A DNA stretch of 13,130 nucleotides from JAHQVI01 sp964407075 (GTDB lineage Bacteria; Pseudomonadota; Alphaproteobacteria; Rhizobiales; Rhodomicrobiaceae): positions 1 to 13,130 of the forward strand of contig CAYOUE010000091.1 of NCBI GenBank assembly GCA_964407075.1, written 5' to 3'. The translations under genes were made by a program, and so were the position numbers. The notes under the pieces were generated by a model. That model saw only the letters and a list, made by a program, of their open reading frames with translations, made no database searches and was not told where the DNA came from. Shown piece by piece: positions 1 through 7,224 of the stretch (positions within the stretch are counted from its first letter, which is position 1; each line of letters starts with the position of its first letter).

Positions 1-187
1 CCAAAGGCCGCGTGCGCCCGCCATGTTGCGGCCGTGGGTGGTGGTTCTGGAGCGATAGGGAGGCATGGCCGTTTCCTTCAATTTGCCGTTATGGCAACAT
101 TTAGGCGCTTATGCCCGCGCCGTCCAGCATTGCGGGCCGGCTAGCCGCCGGTGACAGCCGCGCGAGGCCATGATATTCAGGCCTCAA

Positions 188-736
188 ATGGCGAACTGGT
201 ATATCTCCGACCCGCATTTCGGGCACGACCGCATCATCGATCTTTGTAAACGGCCCTTCAACGCCGTCCGGGAAATGGACGACGCGATCGTCGGCAATAT
301 CGCCGCCGCAGTTGCGCCGGATGATGATCTCTGGATCGTCGGGGATTTCGGCTTCGGCGAAACCGCGCAGCAGCCCGGCTATCTCGAAGCCATTTTCGAG
401 CGTCTTCCGGGACGCAAGCATCTCGTTATTGGCAATCATGACGGCAAGCGCGTCTTGAAACTGCCCTGGGAAAGCCGCCAGCTCATGGCCGAGATCCGGG
501 AAGATGGTGCGCATGTCGTGCTGTGCCATTATCCGATGATAACATGGAGACATGCCCGTCACGGCGCGTTGCAGCTCTTCGGTCATGTGCACGAGCGCTG
601 GCTCGGCAGCCGCAACAGCGTCAATGTAGGCGTCGATGTCTGGGATTTCCGCCCCGTGCGGCTGGACGAGATCCGGGCCCGCGCCGCAACCCTTCCTGAG
701 AACCGGCACTGGAGCGACGTCGAGCGCGTTTCGTGA
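188..736 (+). CDS. Calcineurin-like metallophosphoesterase (small, single domain)
   Basis: This 182-residue soluble protein belongs to the calcineurin-like phosphoesterase superfamily, dimetal hydrolases of phosphomono- or diesters. The whole metal-site series is visible: D8-x-H10 in SDPHFGH, G52-D53, GNHD at 82-85, H114 in CHYP and GHVH at 132-135. The protein ends soon after the last motif, as in the short phage- and plasmid-like members of the family, so no cap or accessory domain is present. An ATG at 170 would add six residues, but its GAGG lies only 2 nt upstream. The ATG at 188 has a weak AGG about 6 nt upstream and starts right at the first beta strand, so I prefer it. There is no signal peptide, so it is cytoplasmic. 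It converges on the acyl-CoA dehydrogenase with 6 nt between stops. The substrate cannot be told from sequence. Confidence 0.85.
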   Translation: MANWYISDPHFGHDRIIDLCKRPFNAVREMDDAIVGNIAAAVAPDDDLWIVGDFGFGETAQQPGYLEAIFERLPGRKHLVIGNHDGKRVLKLPWESRQLMAEIREDGAHVVLCHYPMITWRHARHGALQLFGHVHERWLGSRNSVNVGVDVWDFRPVRLDEIRARAATLPENRHWSDVERVS

Positions 737-742
737 CCGCGC

Positions 743-1912
743 TCAATAGGAGCGCGGCAGGCCGAGGACGTGTTCGGCAAGATAGGCGAGGATCAGGTTG
801 GTCGAGACCGGCGCGACCTGATAGAGCCTCGTCTCTCGGAACTTGCGCTCCACGTCATACTCCTCCGCGAAGCCGAAGCCGCCGAAGGTCTGCATACACA
901 TGTCGGCGGCCTGCCACGAGGCGTCGGCGGCCAGCAGCTTGACCATATTCGCCTCCGCCCCGATCGAGCGGCCTTCATCGAAGCGGGCTGCCGCCTTTTC
1001 GACCATCAGCGCCGCCGCCTCCGCAGCCGCATAGGCGCGCGCGATGGGGAACTGGATGCCCTGGTTCTGTCCGATCGGGCGGCCGAACACCTTGCGGTCC
1101 TTCGCATAGGCCGAGGCTTTGGTGATGAACCAGCGCGCATCCCCGACGCATTCGGCGGCGATCAGTACGCGCTCGGCGTTCATGCCGTTGAGGATATAGC
1201 GCAGGCCCTTGCCTTCCTCGCCGATGAGGTTTTCCGCCGGGACGCGCAGATTGTCGAAAAAGGTCTCGGTTGTGGAGTGGTTCACCATCGCGCGGATCGG
1301 GCGGATCGACAAACCGTTGCCGAGCGCCTCGCGCATGTCGACGAGGAACACGGACAGCCCTTCGGTGCGCTTGCTGACCTGCTCTGCCGGACTCGTGCGA
1401 GCCAGCAGCAGCATCAGGTCGGAATGCTCCGCGCGGGAGGTCCAGACCTTCTGTCCGTTTACAATATAATGATCTCCTTCGCGCACCGCTGTCGTCCGCA
1501 GGCTGAGCGTATCGGTGCCGCTTTCCGGCTCGGTGACGCCGAAGGCCTGAAGCCGGAGTTCGCCGCGCGCAATCGGCGGAAGCCATTTCCGCTTCTGCGC
1601 CTCGTTTCCGTCGCGCAGGATCGTGCCCATGATGTACATCTGCGCATGGCAGGCCGCGCCGCTGCACCCGTTCTTGTGGATTTCCTCAAGGATCGCCGCA
1701 GCGTGGCGCAGGCCGAGGCCGCTGCCGCCATATTCCTCCGGAATGAGCGCCGCCAGATAGCCTGCCTTGGTCAGCGCTTCGACGAACTCGACCGGATAGG
1801 CGCGTTCCCTGTCCTTGCGCCGCCAGTATTCGCCCGGAAAATCCTTGCACAGCGCGGCGACCGCATCGCGTATCGCGCCGATCTCGGCGCCGAGGTCCGT
1901 TTCGCCTGACAT
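743..1912 (-). CDS. Acyl-CoA dehydrogenase family flavoprotein
   Basis: This 389-residue cytoplasmic enzyme of the acyl-CoA dehydrogenase family would use FAD to make the alpha-beta double bond in an acyl-CoA and pass electrons to electron-transfer flavoprotein. Family landmarks are the FAD-binding stretch GVTEPESGTD near residues 125-134, VNGQKVWTS near 151-159, DRKVFGRPIG in the C-terminal helical domain and MQTFGGFGFAEEYDVERKFRETRLYQ near the end. The C-terminus reads RLYQVAPVSTN, so the MCAD-type catalytic Glu position is a Pro (residue 368). A Glu is present in NAERVLIA (residue 247), the site used by isovaleryl- and long-chain acyl-CoA dehydrogenases. I chose the ATG at 1912 because AGGAG lies 7 nt upstream; an ATG at 1918 would be 1 nt from it. 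The gene is divergent from eboD, and the acyl substrate is unknown. Confidence 0.93.
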   Translation of the reverse strand: MSGETDLGAEIGAIRDAVAALCKDFPGEYWRRKDRERAYPVEFVEALTKAGYLAALIPEEYGGSGLGLRHAAAILEEIHKNGCSGAACHAQMYIMGTILRDGNEAQKRKWLPPIARGELRLQAFGVTEPESGTDTLSLRTTAVREGDHYIVNGQKVWTSRAEHSDLMLLLARTSPAEQVSKRTEGLSVFLVDMREALGNGLSIRPIRAMVNHSTTETFFDNLRVPAENLIGEEGKGLRYILNGMNAERVLIAAECVGDARWFITKASAYAKDRKVFGRPIGQNQGIQFPIARAYAAAEAAALMVEKAAARFDEGRSIGAEANMVKLLAADASWQAADMCMQTFGGFGFAEEYDVERKFRETRLYQVAPVSTNLILAYLAEHVLGLPRSY

Positions 1913-1919
1913 GGCCATG

Positions 1920-1924
1920 CTCCT
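1920..1924 (-). promoter_or_regulatory. Shine-Dalgarno deciding the acyl-CoA dehydrogenase start
   Basis: Read on the minus strand this is AGGAG, 7 nt before the ATG at 1912 and only 1 nt before the in-frame ATG at 1918. The spacing favours the 1912 start (protein beginning MSGETDLG). Confidence 0.65.
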
Positions 1925-2157
1925 GTTTCTTCCCCTGATGTATAGCCGGAACGCGGCAGCGCAGCCACAGTCTGCTCCGCCAATCGGCGGATCGCTTATC
2001 AGGCGCATCCGGGAATGACTGCTTCAACGGCAAGTGCGCAATCTGTATGCAATTCTGATTAGACAAGCAGGCGGGGGAGGGTTCATCATTTATCCGATGC
2101 GGCTTGGCCGTGAGGCCGGTATCAGCATGTTATTGGGTCAGGATACGGGACGAAGCG

Positions 2158-3372
2158 ATGGACCGCGACGCATCCGTTTCGAAGATCGCCGCCCCGGCGG
2201 ACGGCGCGACGACGGTCTACACCCAGAAATTCGCCGTCAACTTCGAGTTTCCGATCTATTTCACCGAAAAGCTCTTCGATCCCGCCAATCCGGTGCTGCG
2301 CGACGCGCTGACCCGCATCGAGCCGGACAAGCGCCATCGCTGCCTGGTGTTCGTGGATCAGGGGCTCGCAGCGGCCGATCCGTGGCTGACAGACGGGATC
2401 AAGGTTTATGCCGACGCCCATTCCCGGCACATGGAGCTTGTCGCCGACCCGGTTCTGATTCCAGGCGGAGAGAAGATCAAGTCGGAGCTGCATTTCGTGG
2501 AAGAAATGCAGCGCGCCCTATATGACCATCATATCGACCGGCATTCCTACGTCATCGGCGTGGGCGGAGGCGCTGTGCTCGATGCGGTGGGGCTGGTCGC
2601 GGCGACGGCGCATAGAGGTGTTCGCCATATCAGGGTGCCGACCACGGTGCTGTCTCAGAACGACTCCGGCGTCGGCGTCAAGAACGGGGTCAATCTGTAC
2701 GGGCAGAAGAATTTCGTGGGGACCTTCGCGCCGCCCTTTGCCGTGCTGAACGATCTGGAGTTTGCGCTGAGTCTCGGCGACCGGGACAAGATTGCGGGCA
2801 TGGCGGAGGCGGTGAAGGTCGCGCTGATCCGCGACCGTGAGTTCTACGAATGGCTGGAGCGTAACAGCGACGCTCTGGCGGTGTTCGAGCGCGGCGCGAT
2901 GGCTTACATGATCCGTCGTTGCGCCGAGCTGCACATGCGCCAGATCGCGTTCGGCGGCGACCCGTTCGAGACCGGAAGCGCGCGCCCGCTCGATTTCGGC
3001 CACTGGTCGGCGCACAAACTCGAGATTCTCACCCATTACCATGTGCGTCACGGCGAGGCGGTGGCGATCGGCATCGCGCTCGATGCGCGCTATTCAGTGC
3101 TGACCGGTCTGCTGCCTGCGGGTCTTGAGGAGCGGATCTGCGTTCTGCTGGAGCATCTCGGCTTCAGGCTCTGGCATCCGGCGCTGGAGAAAAAATCGCC
3201 GGCGGGCGAATTCGTCATCATCGAGGGCCTGCGCGATTTCCGCGAGCATCTGGGCGGCGAACTGACGATCACGTTGCTGAGCGATCTGGGCGTGGGCGTT
3301 GAGCTTCACGAGATCGACGCGGAGGCGATGGTCAAGGCGATAGGCTGGCTGAAGGAGAGACAGACCGTATAA
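2158..3372 (+). CDS. eboD: EboD: 3-dehydroquinate synthase-like sugar-phosphate cyclase of the ebo system
   Basis: This 404-residue cytoplasmic protein of the dehydroquinate synthase/sugar-phosphate cyclase superfamily would use NAD and a divalent metal to cyclise a sugar phosphate. Visible are the NAD-binding loop GVGGGAVLD (134-142), the superfamily segment PTTVLSQNDSGVGVKNG (161-177), GMAEAVK (214-220, metal ligand E217 and K220), DFGHWSAHKLE (279-289, H282) and HGEAVAIG (298-305, H298). All three metal ligands are kept. It is about 40-60 residues longer than AroB, and motifs such as DFGHWSAHKLE, GTFAPPFAVLND and FREHLGGELT are those I associate with EboD rather than AroB. The ATG at 2158 is chosen because the sequence aligns from there and GGGA lies about 7 nt upstream; a TTG at 2104 is in frame but unlikely. 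The true substrate of EboD proteins is not established. Confidence 0.88.
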   Translation: MDRDASVSKIAAPADGATTVYTQKFAVNFEFPIYFTEKLFDPANPVLRDALTRIEPDKRHRCLVFVDQGLAAADPWLTDGIKVYADAHSRHMELVADPVLIPGGEKIKSELHFVEEMQRALYDHHIDRHSYVIGVGGGAVLDAVGLVAATAHRGVRHIRVPTTVLSQNDSGVGVKNGVNLYGQKNFVGTFAPPFAVLNDLEFALSLGDRDKIAGMAEAVKVALIRDREFYEWLERNSDALAVFERGAMAYMIRRCAELHMRQIAFGGDPFETGSARPLDFGHWSAHKLEILTHYHVRHGEAVAIGIALDARYSVLTGLLPAGLEERICVLLEHLGFRLWHPALEKKSPAGEFVIIEGLRDFREHLGGELTITLLSDLGVGVELHEIDAEAMVKAIGWLKERQTV

Positions 3373-3706
3373 GCCTGCTGCGCCTGGATTGTATTGGGGC
3401 GGAAAAACGGCAATCAACAACTGGTTCGACTACTAGTAAGTCAATATCTATCAAAGCATTCAGGCAAATTTTTGTCCTTGCGTACACTAGACATTAGACT
3501 TACGCTTGAATCTTGCTGTAGCCGTGCTCTTCAAATTCAACGCCGTCTATAATTGCAATCCAGAACATTGGATGCAAAGCAGCAGATGTCAAATTGAAAG
3601 GAGTGAGTCTACGCAAGAATGAAATTAGTCATATTATAAAACCAGATTAAAACTGGGTTATGGTTGCAAAAAGCAATCCAAAATAAGTTCAGATGGAGGA
3701 AATAGA
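3373..3706. other. AT-rich 334-bp intergenic spacer with no gene
   Basis: By hand count positions 3421-3660 are about 38% G+C, far below the flanking genes. No ORF of useful size is present, only stubs such as a six-codon ATG frame at 3619-3639 lacking a well-placed Shine-Dalgarno. A perfect TATAAT sits at 3548-3553, but no good -35 element lies 16-18 bp upstream. TATTAT and TATAAA occur at 3632-3640, also without a -35. A small hairpin (TGGTTGC, loop AAAAA, GCAATCCA, one bulge) spans 3661-3680 just before the dehydrogenase ribosome-binding site GGAGG at 3695-3699. The stretch probably carries the promoter of the dehydrogenase-cytochrome pair. I see no terminator for eboD and no tRNA fold. 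Confidence 0.6.
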
Positions 3707-5005
3707 ATGCGCATCTTGACCAGATCGGCCGGAATAGCGGCCTGCAGCGCGCTTCTGATGGCCGCAGGCACGGCCACGGCGCAGGTGAACGTCAAGCTCG
3801 AACCGTTCGTCACCGGCGTCAATACGCCTCTCATGATGGTCCAGCCGCCCGGAGACGAGCGCATGTTCGTCATCGAGCAGTTCGGGCGCGTCCGCATCAT
3901 CCAGAACGGCGAACTCCGCTCCGAGCCTTTCCTGGACCTGAGGAGCAAGATCGTCGAGCCGCACCACGATTTCGACGAACGCGGTCTGCTCGGCCTGGCC
4001 TTCCACCCGGATTTCGCCAATAATGGCAAGTTCTATGTGGCCTATAGCGGCCATCTGAATTTCGGCCAGGATCTGGCGCACATGCTCTGGTACAGCCATA
4101 CCAACATTGTCGCCGAATACACCGTCTCGAACGAAAACCCCAACGCCGCCAATCCGAATTCGGAACGGATCATCACGTCGATCAACTGGCCGCAATTCAA
4201 CCATAACGGCCACTGGATCGGCTTCGGTCCCGATGGGATGCTCTACATCTCCACCGGAGACGGCGGCTACGCAAACGACTGGGGCATCGGCCACAACGTG
4301 ACCGAAGGCAACGGTCAGGACTTGCGCACATTGCTCGGCAAGATGCTGCGGGTCGACGTCAACGGCACGGACGGCGACAAGAACTACGCCATTCCGGCAG
4401 ACAACCCGTTCGTCGGGGACAGCAACGCGCTGCCAGAGATCTGGGCTTACGGCCTTCGCAATCCGTGGCGCTGCTCTTTCGATACGGACGGAGGCGACCT
4501 GATCTGCGGCGACGTTCAGCAGAACAGCTATGAGGAAGTCAGCGTCATCACGAGCGGGGCCAATCTCGGCTGGCGCAAGATGGAGGCGGGCCACTGCTTC
4601 GACTACACCAAGCCGGACGAGCATCCTGCGTCCTGCGATCAGGACGGCCTGGTCATGCCGATCCTCGAATACCAGAACTGCACGGCCAAGCCGCAGGGCT
4701 GCAAGGGCATTTCCGTAACCGGCGGCTATGTCTATCGCGGCGCCGCGTCGGACTGGAACGGCAAGTACATCTTCGGCGACTGGTCCAAGTCTTTCGCCGA
4801 GATGGACGGCCAGCTCTTTATCGCCACCAAGAACGGCGACTCATGGACGATGGAAAACGCGAACGTCACCAATATGGAAGGCAAGCTGCCCTACATTCTG
4901 GCCTTCGCGCAGGATGCGGCTGGCGAGGTTTATGCGCTGACCTCGATAACCACTGGTCCGAACGGCAGCCTGGACACGATCTACCGGATCGCGCCTGCTG
5001 ACTAG
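3707..5005 (+). CDS. Exported PQQ-type glucose/sorbosone dehydrogenase family protein
   Basis: This 432-residue protein has a Sec signal peptide (basic start, hydrophobic core, likely cleavage after ATA at residue 25), so it is probably periplasmic. The mature part is a six-bladed propeller of the GSDH family, whose best-known members use PQQ and calcium to oxidise aldose sugars. Landmarks are RGLLGLAFHPDF (92-103), NHNGHWIGFGPDGMLYISTGDGG (165-187), GKMLRVDV (211-218), EIWAYGLRNPWRCSFD (244-259) and GDVQQNSYEEV (268-278). Seven cysteines in the mature protein (C256, C267, C297, C310, C325 and C332 clustered late) could allow disulfides. The start is firm: GGAGG lies 7 nt upstream. The following cytochrome c gene is a natural electron acceptor. 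The substrate is not known, and the family also holds eukaryotic HHIP-like proteins that are not enzymes. Confidence 0.88.
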   Translation: MRILTRSAGIAACSALLMAAGTATAQVNVKLEPFVTGVNTPLMMVQPPGDERMFVIEQFGRVRIIQNGELRSEPFLDLRSKIVEPHHDFDERGLLGLAFHPDFANNGKFYVAYSGHLNFGQDLAHMLWYSHTNIVAEYTVSNENPNAANPNSERIITSINWPQFNHNGHWIGFGPDGMLYISTGDGGYANDWGIGHNVTEGNGQDLRTLLGKMLRVDVNGTDGDKNYAIPADNPFVGDSNALPEIWAYGLRNPWRCSFDTDGGDLICGDVQQNSYEEVSVITSGANLGWRKMEAGHCFDYTKPDEHPASCDQDGLVMPILEYQNCTAKPQGCKGISVTGGYVYRGAASDWNGKYIFGDWSKSFAEMDGQLFIATKNGDSWTMENANVTNMEGKLPYILAFAQDAAGEVYALTSITTGPNGSLDTIYRIAPAD

Positions 5006-5019
5006 AAGCCGACAGTCGG

Positions 5020-5050
5020 CGGCGCCGGCCGGACCTGGAAGCCGGCGCCG
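5020..5050 (+). repeat. Perfect 10-bp inverted repeat between dehydrogenase and cytochrome c
   Basis: Arms CGGCGCCGGC (5020-5029) and GCCGGCGCCG (5041-5050) pair perfectly around an 11-nt loop, 14 nt after the dehydrogenase stop codon. No U-tract follows, so it is not a standard intrinsic terminator. It could stabilise the upstream message or lower expression of the cytochrome gene relative to the dehydrogenase. Confidence 0.6.
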
Positions 5051-5082
5051 CTACAAGACATGGAATTGTATGAGGATCGTGG

Positions 5083-5454
5083 ATGCGTAGAGATGTATGG
5101 GCGGCGGCGTTTGCCGCTCTTTTCGTCATATCGGGAGCGGCTCGCGCAGACGAAGCTGCTGAAGCCGAAGCGCCCAGGGAAACGCCGCCGGAGTTCACCG
5201 AGGCTTATCTGGCGGATCCCGAGGCGCAAGCTGCCGGCAAGGTCATCTGGCTCGAGCAATGCCGGCACTGTCACGGTGCGTCCGCATATCCAGGCAAGGC
5301 GCCCAAGCTGAAGCCGTGGTCCTATGAGCCCGACTTCGTCTTCGACCGCGTCACAAACGGCTTCGAGAAGATGCCCGGCTGGATCGACGTCTATTCCAGG
5401 GAAGAGCGCATGGCTGTCACGGCCTATATTCTGAGCAACAATTTTTCGCCGTGA
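5083..5454 (+). CDS. Periplasmic monohaem c-type cytochrome
   Basis: This 123-residue protein has a Sec signal peptide (cleavage likely after ARA at residue 22), a short acidic Ala/Glu-rich linker and one cytochrome c domain. The haem attachment motif is C60-R-H-C63-H64, and M97 in KMPGW is the probable second axial ligand, a class I arrangement. The last helix (residues 105-119) closes the fold. The ATG at 5083 has GAGGA about 8 nt upstream. It lies 77 nt after the PQQ-type dehydrogenase in the same orientation, so it most likely takes electrons from that enzyme and hands them to the respiratory chain. Short cytochromes of this kind are common beside such dehydrogenases; the pairing here is inferred from position only. 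Confidence 0.9.
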   Translation: MRRDVWAAAFAALFVISGAARADEAAEAEAPRETPPEFTEAYLADPEAQAAGKVIWLEQCRHCHGASAYPGKAPKLKPWSYEPDFVFDRVTNGFEKMPGWIDVYSREERMAVTAYILSNNFSP

Positions 5455-5489
5455 CGCGCCGCGGGTGAGGGCTGCGCGCCGATCCGGCT

Positions 5490-6215
5490 TTATTTCCGCC
5501 AGGCGCTGACGATCGCGTGGCCAGCAATCATCCAGTGGACGTCCACATCGGCAAATCCTGCGCTACGCAGCCAGTCGATATGCTCGGTGAGGCCGGACGG
5601 CTTGTCGAAATCGTCAGACGGCTGACGGAAATGGTTCCATGAGGCTTTCTCGAAGGCGTGAAAGCCGTCTAGCGCGCCGTCAATGTCCAGCGCCCGCCTG
5701 CGCGTTTCCTCGTCCCACATATCGGCCGATATGCGCGCGCCTGCGTCAGTCGCCGCTTCCATGATGTCGGCAAGGACGAACACGCCGCCCGGTGCAATCG
5801 CATCCCGCAGATCGGCGAACAGCTGACGCTTTTGCGCCGCGTCCAGATGATGGACGGCCAGCGATGAGACGACCGCACGCAAGGGGACATCAAAGCGCCG
5901 CCAGTCTTCTGACGCGAGGTCGATCCGTTTCGTCGTCAGCCGCGCGCGATCGGGCGCGCGCTTCGCCGTTTCGGCGAGCATCGTTTCCGAGCCGTCATAG
6001 GCCAGCGCCGCAACTCCCGGCAGCGCCGTCATGGCCGCCTCGGTCAGAAGTCCTTCGCCGCAGCACAGATCGAGCACTGCGCCTTCCGTCTTCGCCGCCC
6101 GGACGAGGCTTGCGATGATGGCGATCTGGCGTTCCCGTTCCGGCACGGCATAGCGGGCGACGCTCCGGTAGACGGCGGTGTCCGTCTCGCTCCAGCCGCC
6201 GGATTCATCCGCCAT
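5490..6215 (-). CDS. Class I SAM-dependent methyltransferase
   Basis: This 241-residue cytoplasmic protein has a Rossmann-type methyltransferase fold. Motif I is LDLCCGEGL (48-56), the acidic residue after strand 2 is D74 in YDGS, the strand-4 region is VVSSLAVHHL (115-124), and APGGVFVLAD (141-150) precedes strand 5. The C-terminal third (FRQPSDDFDKPSGLTEHIDWL) is a family-typical insertion that probably shapes the acceptor pocket. The acceptor cannot be predicted; nothing points clearly to RNA, protein or DNA, and a small molecule is the simplest guess. It is the third gene of a minus-strand unit, 13 nt after eboB, so it is probably co-transcribed with eboA and eboB. The Shine-Dalgarno is weak (GGACGG just upstream), which suggests translation partly coupled to eboB. 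Confidence 0.88.
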   Translation of the reverse strand: MADESGGWSETDTAVYRSVARYAVPERERQIAIIASLVRAAKTEGAVLDLCCGEGLLTEAAMTALPGVAALAYDGSETMLAETAKRAPDRARLTTKRIDLASEDWRRFDVPLRAVVSSLAVHHLDAAQKRQLFADLRDAIAPGGVFVLADIMEAATDAGARISADMWDEETRRRALDIDGALDGFHAFEKASWNHFRQPSDDFDKPSGLTEHIDWLRSAGFADVDVHWMIAGHAIVSAWRK

Positions 6216-6228
6216 CGCACCGTCCGCC

Positions 6229-7200
6229 CTACTCGATAATCAGGCTGGCGCCGTCCTGCACGCCCGAGACCGGCTCCCGGATCCGCGGCGTCTGCGCGCC
6301 GCGCAGGATCGAGTTCCCGGCATAGAGCGTGCGCTGGTCGATCGGGGGCGGATTGAGCCAGTCCTCCTCTTTCATCTGCCCGCTCTGGCCATAGGCGGCG
6401 AGGGCGTTGGCGTAGCAGGCCTTGTGGATCTGGTCGGCGGGGATGCCGCGTTCGGCGGCAAGCCTTGCAGTCTTCGGCACGCCGAGGCTGTCGGAAACGC
6501 CCCAGTCGCAGGCGGAATCGACGATCACGCGCTCGGCCCCGTACTGGCGCAGGATCTCGACCATGCGTTCATTGCCCATCTTCGAGGCCGGATAGATCGA
6601 GAAACCGGCCCAGAAGCCGCGCTGCAGCGTCTCCGCGACGGTCTCCTCGTTATTGTGATCGATCACCACCTTGTCAGGCGCAAGACCGTGCTCCTCCACC
6701 ACATCCATCGAACGCGAGGTGCCGCGCTTCTTGTCGCGATGCGGCGTGTGGATCATCACGGGCAGCTCCAACTCCTTCGCCAGTTCGAGCTGGGCGCGGA
6801 AATATTTGTCCTCAAGAGGCGTCTGCTCGTCATAACCGATCTCTCCGATCGCCACGACCCCGTCCTTCAGCGCGAAACGCGGCAGGATCTCCATGACCTG
6901 CTCGGCCAGTTCCTCATTGTTCGCTTCCTTGGAATTGAGGCCCGCCGTGCAGTAATGCCGGATGCCGAACTGGCCGGCGCGGAACCGTTCCCAGCCGACG
7001 ATGGTGGAGAGATAGTCGATATAGGTGCCGACATAAGTGCGCGGCTGGCCAACCCAGAAGGCAGGTTCTATCACGGCGACGATCCCGGCCGCGGCCATCG
7101 ACTCATAATCGTTCGTCGTGCGCGAGATCATATGGGCGTGCGGGTCGATATACATGGCCGCGCGGCTTCCATTGTCGGATTGTCCTGACGATGTCGTCAT
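6229..7200 (-). CDS. eboB: EboB: TatD-family metal-dependent hydrolase
   Basis: This 323-residue cytoplasmic amidohydrolase-superfamily barrel is of the TatD-like type. The metal site is complete: HAH (21-23), E120 in GEIGYDE, H151 and H154 in MIHTPH, H182 in DHNNEE and D228 in DSACDWG. A second acid (D232) follows two residues later. The N-terminus before MYIDPHAHM is a short polar tail. The segment from about residue 270 (QMKEEDWLNPPP to the end) extends beyond classical TatD nucleases of about 260 residues, and I associate it with the EboB group. The start is supported by GAGGAG about 7 nt upstream. It lies 24 nt after eboA and 13 nt before the methyltransferase, so it sits mid-operon. Its role in the ebo pathway is not established; hydrolysis of a pathway metabolite is plausible, DNA repair less so. 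Confidence 0.88.
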   Translation of the reverse strand: MTTSSGQSDNGSRAAMYIDPHAHMISRTTNDYESMAAAGIVAVIEPAFWVGQPRTYVGTYIDYLSTIVGWERFRAGQFGIRHYCTAGLNSKEANNEELAEQVMEILPRFALKDGVVAIGEIGYDEQTPLEDKYFRAQLELAKELELPVMIHTPHRDKKRGTSRSMDVVEEHGLAPDKVVIDHNNEETVAETLQRGFWAGFSIYPASKMGNERMVEILRQYGAERVIVDSACDWGVSDSLGVPKTARLAAERGIPADQIHKACYANALAAYGQSGQMKEEDWLNPPPIDQRTLYAGNSILRGAQTPRIREPVSGVQDGASLIIE

Positions 7201-7224
7201 GTCGTGCTCCTCGGGTGTCGCAGT

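Noticed and set aside
2..58. Open frame from the left edge ending in TAG at 56-58 (ending RPWVVVLER)
   Set aside because: It could be the tail of an upstream plus-strand gene, but 18 codons without a recognisable motif do not support a call.
83..147. Small dyads TTGCC-GTTAT-GGCAA (83-97) and CGGCTAGCCG (138-147) upstream of the metallophosphoesterase
   Set aside because: They are short, and perfect 5-bp arms or 10-bp palindromes are expected by chance in GC-rich DNA; no regulator is recognisable.
101..709. Long minus-strand open frame opposite the metallophosphoesterase
   Set aside because: The plus strand encodes a complete metallophosphoesterase with all motifs; the opposite frame is a product of GC-rich codon bias.
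770..1909. 379-codon plus-strand frame opposite the acyl-CoA dehydrogenase
   Set aside because: The real protein is on the minus strand with clear family motifs; this frame shows none and has no ribosome site.
1976..1991. TCCGCC-AATC-GGCGGA hairpin in the spacer between the acyl-CoA dehydrogenase and eboD
   Set aside because: The 6-bp arms are too short for a confident operator or terminator and no T-run follows.
2104..2133. Possible promoter TTGGCC, 18-bp spacer, TGTTAT ahead of eboD
   Set aside because: Each box matches only 4 of 6 consensus bases, so chance occurrence is likely.
2158..3372. Housekeeping aroB for the shikimate pathway
   Set aside because: The protein is longer than AroB, the metal-site segment reads DFGHWSAHKLE, and the neighbours are ebo genes rather than aroK or other shikimate genes.
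3689..4624. 311-codon minus-strand frame opposite the PQQ-type dehydrogenase
   Set aside because: It is a mirror of a strongly supported gene with a signal peptide and propeller motifs.
6178..7188. 336-codon plus-strand frame opposite eboB
   Set aside because: It overlaps eboB, whose metal ligands and ribosome site are clear, and shows no family motif.
6229..7200. Plain TatD DNase
   Set aside because: The length, the C-terminal extension and direct linkage to eboA fit EboB better, although the metal site is of the same superfamily.
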